Shown here piece after piece: positions 15,418 through 18,817 of a DNA stretch of 18,817 nt; positions within the stretch are counted from its first letter, which is position 1, and each line of letters opens with the position of its first letter. The notes under the pieces are model-generated. The model saw nothing but the letters and a program-made list of their open reading frames with translations, was not told where the DNA came from and searched no databases. The DNA is from JASLPR01 sp964496475. Its GTDB lineage: Bacteria; Chloroflexota; UBA11872; VXNJ01. The stretch covers positions 1 to 18,817 of the forward strand of contig CAZBZS010000047.1 of NCBI GenBank assembly GCA_964496475.1. The letters run 5' to 3'. A program made the translations under genes and the position numbers.

Positions 15418-16632
15418 GTGCGTATAGCGTTTTTGACCTGGGAATACCCGCCGAATGTGGTGGGCGGGCTGGGCGTTTACAGCCAATACGCGGTGCGAGA
15501 ATTGCTGGCGCTGGGGCAGGAAGTGGCGGTCTTCACCCCCAATCACGGGGACCAGCCGGAAGACACGGTGGAGAACGGGGCGCGGGTGGTGCGCCCGCGC
15601 GTGTACGACGTGTCGGGGAGCTTTCCGAACGTGATCAACGGTCAGCTACAGCAGTGGGGCGGCTGCGTCAACGATCTCTACCTGTCGAATCTGCTGTGGG
15701 TCGGGCGGGTGCTGGAAATGCACGCGGAGGAGCCGTTCGATTTACTCGCGGTGCAGGACTGGCTGAGCGCTCCGGCGGGATTGGCGCTGGCGCGACAGGA
15801 ACTGGCGCCCATCGTGTTTCACGTCCACAGTGCAGAATGGGGGCGGATGGGGGGCGGGGGGTCGCCGGCGGTGACGTTCTGGGAGATGGAACTTGGGCGA
15901 CAGGCGGATGCGGTGATCACGGTAAGCAACGCGATGCGGGATGACCTGATCGAGCACGGCTTCGACCCGGTCCGCACGAACGCCGTCTGGAACGGGATCG
16001 ACCCGGTTCGCTATCACCCGGACGCGCCAGGCCGGGAGCGGGTGCGGGGGGGGTACGGCTTCGCCGCCGATGACCTGGTGGCGCTATTTGTAGGGCGGCT
16101 GACGGCGGTGAAGGGAGTACTGCCGCTGATTGAAGCCTGGCCGAATATCGCCTCGATATTTCCGGAGGCGAGGCTGGTGATCCTGGGGGCGGGCGAGTTG
16201 CAAGGAATGGTAGAGGAGCGGATCGGCTCGCTGGGCATCTGGTCCAGCGTGGTGTTGCGTAACGAGTTCGTGGATGAAGAGGACAGGATCGCACACTATG
16301 CGGCCTCAGATTTGTGCGTGTTCCCGTCGCTGTACGAGCCGTTTGGGATCGTGTCGCTGGAGGCTATGTCGATTGGGAAGCCGGTGGTGGTGGGGGCGCG
16401 GGGGCTGGTGGGCTTTCGCGAGCAGGTGATAGCGGACGGGCCGGAGCGGTGCGGGGTGCATGTGGACGGGAACTCGGCGGAGGACATCGCCTGGGGGATA
16501 GCGCAGTGCCTGCAGAATCCGGCCCGCGCCGCCGGGTGGGGCGAACGCGGACGCCGACACGCGATGGAGAAATTTACGTGGGAAGCGGTTATGGCGCAGA
16601 CGCTGGGAATTTATGAGCGGGTTAGAGCTTAA
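15418..16632 (+). CDS. GT4 family glycosyltransferase (glycogen-synthase-like)
   Basis: A GT-B fold retaining glycosyltransferase of about 404 residues from the GTG at 15418 (the frame is open from 15382). Visible: RIAFLTWEYPPNVVGGLGVY with the Gly-rich nucleotide-sugar loop, HVHSAEWGR, VITVSNAMRDDLI, VWNGIDPVRYHP, VALFVGRLTAVKG and the EX7E motif in YEPFGIVSLEAMSIGKPVV. Together with the neighbouring GT4 and GH57 remnants this suggests alpha-glucan (glycogen or glucosylated polymer) synthesis, but the donor and acceptor cannot be read from sequence. No clear Shine-Dalgarno precedes 15418. It converges with the cyclophilin-like gene 9 nt away. Confidence 0.9.
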   Translation: MRIAFLTWEYPPNVVGGLGVYSQYAVRELLALGQEVAVFTPNHGDQPEDTVENGARVVRPRVYDVSGSFPNVINGQLQQWGGCVNDLYLSNLLWVGRVLEMHAEEPFDLLAVQDWLSAPAGLALARQELAPIVFHVHSAEWGRMGGGGSPAVTFWEMELGRQADAVITVSNAMRDDLIEHGFDPVRTNAVWNGIDPVRYHPDAPGRERVRGGYGFAADDLVALFVGRLTAVKGVLPLIEAWPNIASIFPEARLVILGAGELQGMVEERIGSLGIWSSVVLRNEFVDEEDRIAHYAASDLCVFPSLYEPFGIVSLEAMSIGKPVVVGARGLVGFREQVIADGPERCGVHVDGNSAEDIAWGIAQCLQNPARAAGWGERGRRHAMEKFTWEAVMAQTLGIYERVRA

Positions 16633-16641
16633 GAGCCCCAA

Positions 16642-17076
16642 TCATTCGTCAGCGGGATCGCTAGCGACGACGTCGCCCATGCCGGGGATATCCGACTCTT
16701 CGATGAGCTCGACGGTGACGGTCTCCCCTATGTTGACGTTGCCGAGGTCGAGAACCGGGATGGCGCGGAGCCGGCCGACGGGATTGACCTCGCTGGCGGC
16801 CCTGATCTCGCCGGGGGATTGGCTGGCGGGAGTCTCCCCCCAGAAGATGCAGAAGGCCCCACCGGGAGGCCAGTAGGCCAGTTCTCCAATAGAAAGGACG
16901 GAGCGGGCGCCCTCGTCTTCGTCCATCGATACCGGAATGCCGAAGTAGATTTCGTCGCCCCAGATGCTGGCGGAGCCCTCGATGGGGAGGGCCTCGATGA
17001 TGGCTTCGGCAGTTGGGGTGTCGTTGAGATCAGCGATCATGTCGAGGTCGCGGATGGTGATCTTGATGGCGGTCAT
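16642..17076 (-). CDS. Cyclophilin-like fold protein (DUF369/TM1367 type)
   Basis: 144 residues from the ATG at 17076, which has AGGAGG (17087-17082) 5 nt upstream. Family-typical stretches: LNDTPTAEAIIEALPIEG, SIWGDEIYFGIPV, GELAYWPPGG, FCIFWGETPAS, NPVGRL. The fold resembles cyclophilin, but family members lack demonstrated prolyl isomerase activity, so the function is unknown. The open frame extends upstream to 17259, but this runs through the promoter region. Divergent from argC. Confidence 0.88.
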   Translation of the reverse strand: MTAIKITIRDLDMIADLNDTPTAEAIIEALPIEGSASIWGDEIYFGIPVSMDEDEGARSVLSIGELAYWPPGGAFCIFWGETPASQSPGEIRAASEVNPVGRLRAIPVLDLGNVNIGETVTVELIEESDIPGMGDVVASDPADE

Positions 17077-17101
17077 GCGGGCCTCCTTGAAATTGCCCAG
17101 T

Positions 17102-17107
17102 ATTGTA
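17102..17107 (-). promoter_or_regulatory. Candidate -10 element for the cyclophilin-like gene
   Basis: On the minus strand TACAAT (17107-17102) matches the -10 consensus in five of six positions and would start transcription about 20 nt before the ATG. The -35 region is weak. Confidence 0.35.
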
Positions 17108-17182
17108 CGGCCTGCGGTGGGCGCTATGGAGGTCCGAAAATTGCGGAACAGCGATTGGCGAAAAATGGCGACCGCGGGGTAA

Positions 17183-17207
17183 GTTGCGAAGCAACGGCGG
17201 ATATACT
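17183..17207 (+). promoter_or_regulatory. Candidate argC promoter region with inverted repeat
   Basis: TATACT (17202-17207) is a good -10 element 33 nt before the argC start. No recognisable -35 lies 17 nt upstream; instead the inverted repeat GTTGC-GAA-GCAAC (17183-17195) is there. It could be an operator or activator site. It does not match the ArgR box. Confidence 0.35.
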
Positions 17208-17239
17208 GCACTCTTCGAAAAACAGGGCGAGGATCTGAT

Positions 17240-18268
17240 TTGAACGCCGGCATCATCAACGCTACGAGCTACTTCGGCATCGAGCTCGTGCGCCTGCTCG
17301 CAGGTCATCCAAGGCTCACAGTGACGGCAGCGACGGGCCGGTCTCAGGCTGGCAAGGAACTGGGGGAGGTTTTCCCGCATCTGCGGGCCACGGACCCGGC
17401 GGCAGCGGGGCTGGTGCTGACGCCGGCGCTGGAAGGCGAGGTGGCGGTGGTGTTTTCGTGCCTGCCGCACGCGGTTTCGGCGGCGGCGTTGCTGCCCTTC
17501 ATCGAAGAAGGGGTTCCGGTGGTTGACGTGAGCGCGGACTTTCGCCTGAACGACGTGGCGGGATTTGAGCGATGGTACGAGGTCGAGCATCCGGCTCCGG
17601 AACTGCTGGCCAGGGCGGTCTACGGCCTGACGGAAATACACCGGGAGGCGATCCGCAAGGCGACGATCGTGGGCAATCCCGGGTGCTATCCGACGGCGGC
17701 GATCCTGGCGCTGGCTCCGGCGTTTCGGGCGGGAATCATCGAGCCGGACGTGATCGTGGATGCAAAGTCGGGGGTGTCCGGATCGGGTCGATCGCTGAAG
17801 CTGGACAGCCACTACTCGGAGGTCAACGAAAGCGTGCATGCATACTCGGTAGGCGGGCACCGACACGGGGCGGAGATGACGCAGGAGCTATCGCTGCTGG
17901 CCGGCGGGGCGGTGGAGGTCAATTTCGTGCCGCATCTGGTTCCGATGACCCGGGGCATCCTGGCGACTTGCTACGCCACTTTGAGCCGGTCGGTTGAGAG
18001 CGCGGAGATCGAGTCGATCTACCGGGACTTTTGCGAAGCAGAGCCGTTCTTATTCTCCACGGCCACGCCGCCGCGGACGAAATGGGTGGCCAGGTCGAAT
18101 CATTGCGCGCTGTACGCGACGGTGGACCAGACGGGACGGCGGTTGTTGGCGTTCGCGGCGATCGACAATCTGGTGAAGGGCGCGGCCGGGCAGGCGGTGC
18201 AGAACGCGAACGTGATGCTGGGTTTGGATGAGACTGCGGGCCTGAAGGTAGCCCCGCAGTTCCCCTAG
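17240..18268 (+). CDS. argC: N-acetyl-gamma-glutamyl-phosphate reductase
   Basis: ArgC reduces N-acetylglutamyl phosphate with NADPH in arginine synthesis. It has 342 residues, normal for the family. Visible: GIINATSYFGIELVRLL (cofactor loop, with IIN instead of the commoner IVG), VDVSADFRL, catalytic Cys149 in GNPGCYPT, DAKSGVSGSGR, VGGHRHGAEM with the catalytic His, and NFVPHLVPMTRGI. The TTG start has GAGGA (17229-17233) 6 nt upstream. It ends 10 nt before argJ. Confidence 0.95.
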   Translation: MNAGIINATSYFGIELVRLLAGHPRLTVTAATGRSQAGKELGEVFPHLRATDPAAAGLVLTPALEGEVAVVFSCLPHAVSAAALLPFIEEGVPVVDVSADFRLNDVAGFERWYEVEHPAPELLARAVYGLTEIHREAIRKATIVGNPGCYPTAAILALAPAFRAGIIEPDVIVDAKSGVSGSGRSLKLDSHYSEVNESVHAYSVGGHRHGAEMTQELSLLAGGAVEVNFVPHLVPMTRGILATCYATLSRSVESAEIESIYRDFCEAEPFLFSTATPPRTKWVARSNHCALYATVDQTGRRLLAFAAIDNLVKGAAGQAVQNANVMLGLDETAGLKVAPQFP

Positions 18269-18278
18269 CGAGCCTCCG

Positions 18279-18817
18279 ATGAAGGAACTGGCCGACTACG
18301 AGCAGGTCGAATTCGGGGTAAGCGCACCGCTGGGATTCGTGGCCGGGGGCACGTCCTGCGGAATCAAGCCGTCGGGCAATCCGGACCTTGGGATTGTCTT
18401 CTCGGAGCACGGCGACTGCGCGGTGGCGGGGACGTTCACCCGGAACGTGTTCGCGTCGCCGGGGGTGCGCTACGACCGGGCGGTGGTGGGGCGGGGGGTG
18501 GCGCGGGCGATCGTGTACAACAGCGGCAACGCCAATGCGGCGACGGGAGCGCAGGGCTTCAGCGACACGCTGGAGATGGCGGCCTTAACCGGAGAAAAAC
18601 TGGGAATCGATCCTGACCTCGTGCTGGTGTCGTCGACGGGGGTCATCGGGGTGCCGCTGGAAATGAAGCTGATTAACGCGGGCATCGAGTCGGTGGCACT
18701 CTCCCGGGAAGGGGCAGGCGAAGCGGCGCGGGCGCTGCCCCCGACCGATCCGTTTCCCAAGCAGGCGGCTATCGCGTTCAAGCCCGGGGCGCGGACGGCC
18801 CGGCTCCGCGGGCAGTT
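18279..18817 (+). CDS. argJ: Glutamate N-acetyltransferase / N-acetylglutamate synthase (partial)
   Basis: ArgJ transfers the acetyl group of N-acetylornithine to glutamate, keeping the acetyl cycle in arginine synthesis. The first 179 codons are present and the gene runs off the window. Visible: GFVAGGTSCGIKPSGNPDLG, AGTFTRNVFASPGV, ARAIVYNSGNANAATGAQG, SSTGVIGVPL and TDPFPKQAA. The self-cleavage Thr lies beyond the end. No clear Shine-Dalgarno precedes the ATG at 18279, which suggests coupling to argC 10 nt upstream. The last part (ALPPTDPFPK, then RTARLRGQ) departs from the usual MTTDTFPK and IGGMAKG, so the end of the contig may contain errors. Confidence 0.9.
   Translation, partial: MKELADYEQVEFGVSAPLGFVAGGTSCGIKPSGNPDLGIVFSEHGDCAVAGTFTRNVFASPGVRYDRAVVGRGVARAIVYNSGNANAATGAQGFSDTLEMAALTGEKLGIDPDLVLVSSTGVIGVPLEMKLINAGIESVALSREGAGEAARALPPTDPFPKQAAIAFKPGARTARLRGQ

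Overview
The window is GC-rich bacterial chromosome dominated by housekeeping genes. FtsZ, MurJ and FtsZ-linked YggS/YggT show a bacterium with standard division machinery. The Thr-Pro-rich lipoprotein with a PD40 propeller, the gene order and the codon usage would suit Chloroflexota (SAR202 or Dehalococcoidia-like), but this is an inference with moderate confidence. Two 10-N gaps, a homopolymer block, a duplicated hisF segment and several frameshifts mark it as a draft, probably metagenomic, scaffold. Several 'broken' genes may therefore be assembly artefacts.

Layout: (1) 1-1343 ftsZ with a good promoter and a leader hairpin. (2) 1382-3230, a gap, a damaged MazG-like gene, then yggS, yggT and a DUF167 gene. 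(3) 3227-7348 hisS followed by hisH-hisA-hisF-hisI, tightly packed, often overlapping by 1-4 nt; hisF is split by a gap plus artefactual sequence. (4) 7473-8178, a minus-strand secreted-type small protein interrupted by an in-frame TGA, then an AT-richer intergenic stretch. (5) 8179-8637, a peroxiredoxin/SelL-like redox protein whose active-site cysteine codon is TGA, giving a U-x-x-C motif. (6) 14166-8645, a minus-strand run: murJ, lepA, a xylose-isomerase-like TIM-barrel protein and a PD40-propeller lipoprotein. (7) 14386-16632, remnants of a GT4 glycosyltransferase and a GH57 glycosidase, then an intact GT4. (8) 17076-16642 a cyclophilin-like protein, divergent from argC-argJ (arginine biosynthesis, argJ cut by the window end).

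Functionally the plus-strand genes provide cell division, PLP homeostasis, histidyl-tRNA charging and the later steps of histidine synthesis (HisH/HisF glutaminase-cyclase, HisA, HisI). The right end adds alpha-glucan metabolism and arginine synthesis.

The most notable finding is the candidate selenoprotein at 8179-8637. The reading frame is continuous and family-like on both sides of the TGA, it has a strong Shine-Dalgarno, and TGA replaces exactly the first redox residue of a W-C-x-x-C-type site. Neighbouring genes use TGA as a normal stop, so a genome-wide code change is unlikely. A C-to-A sequencing error remains the main alternative.
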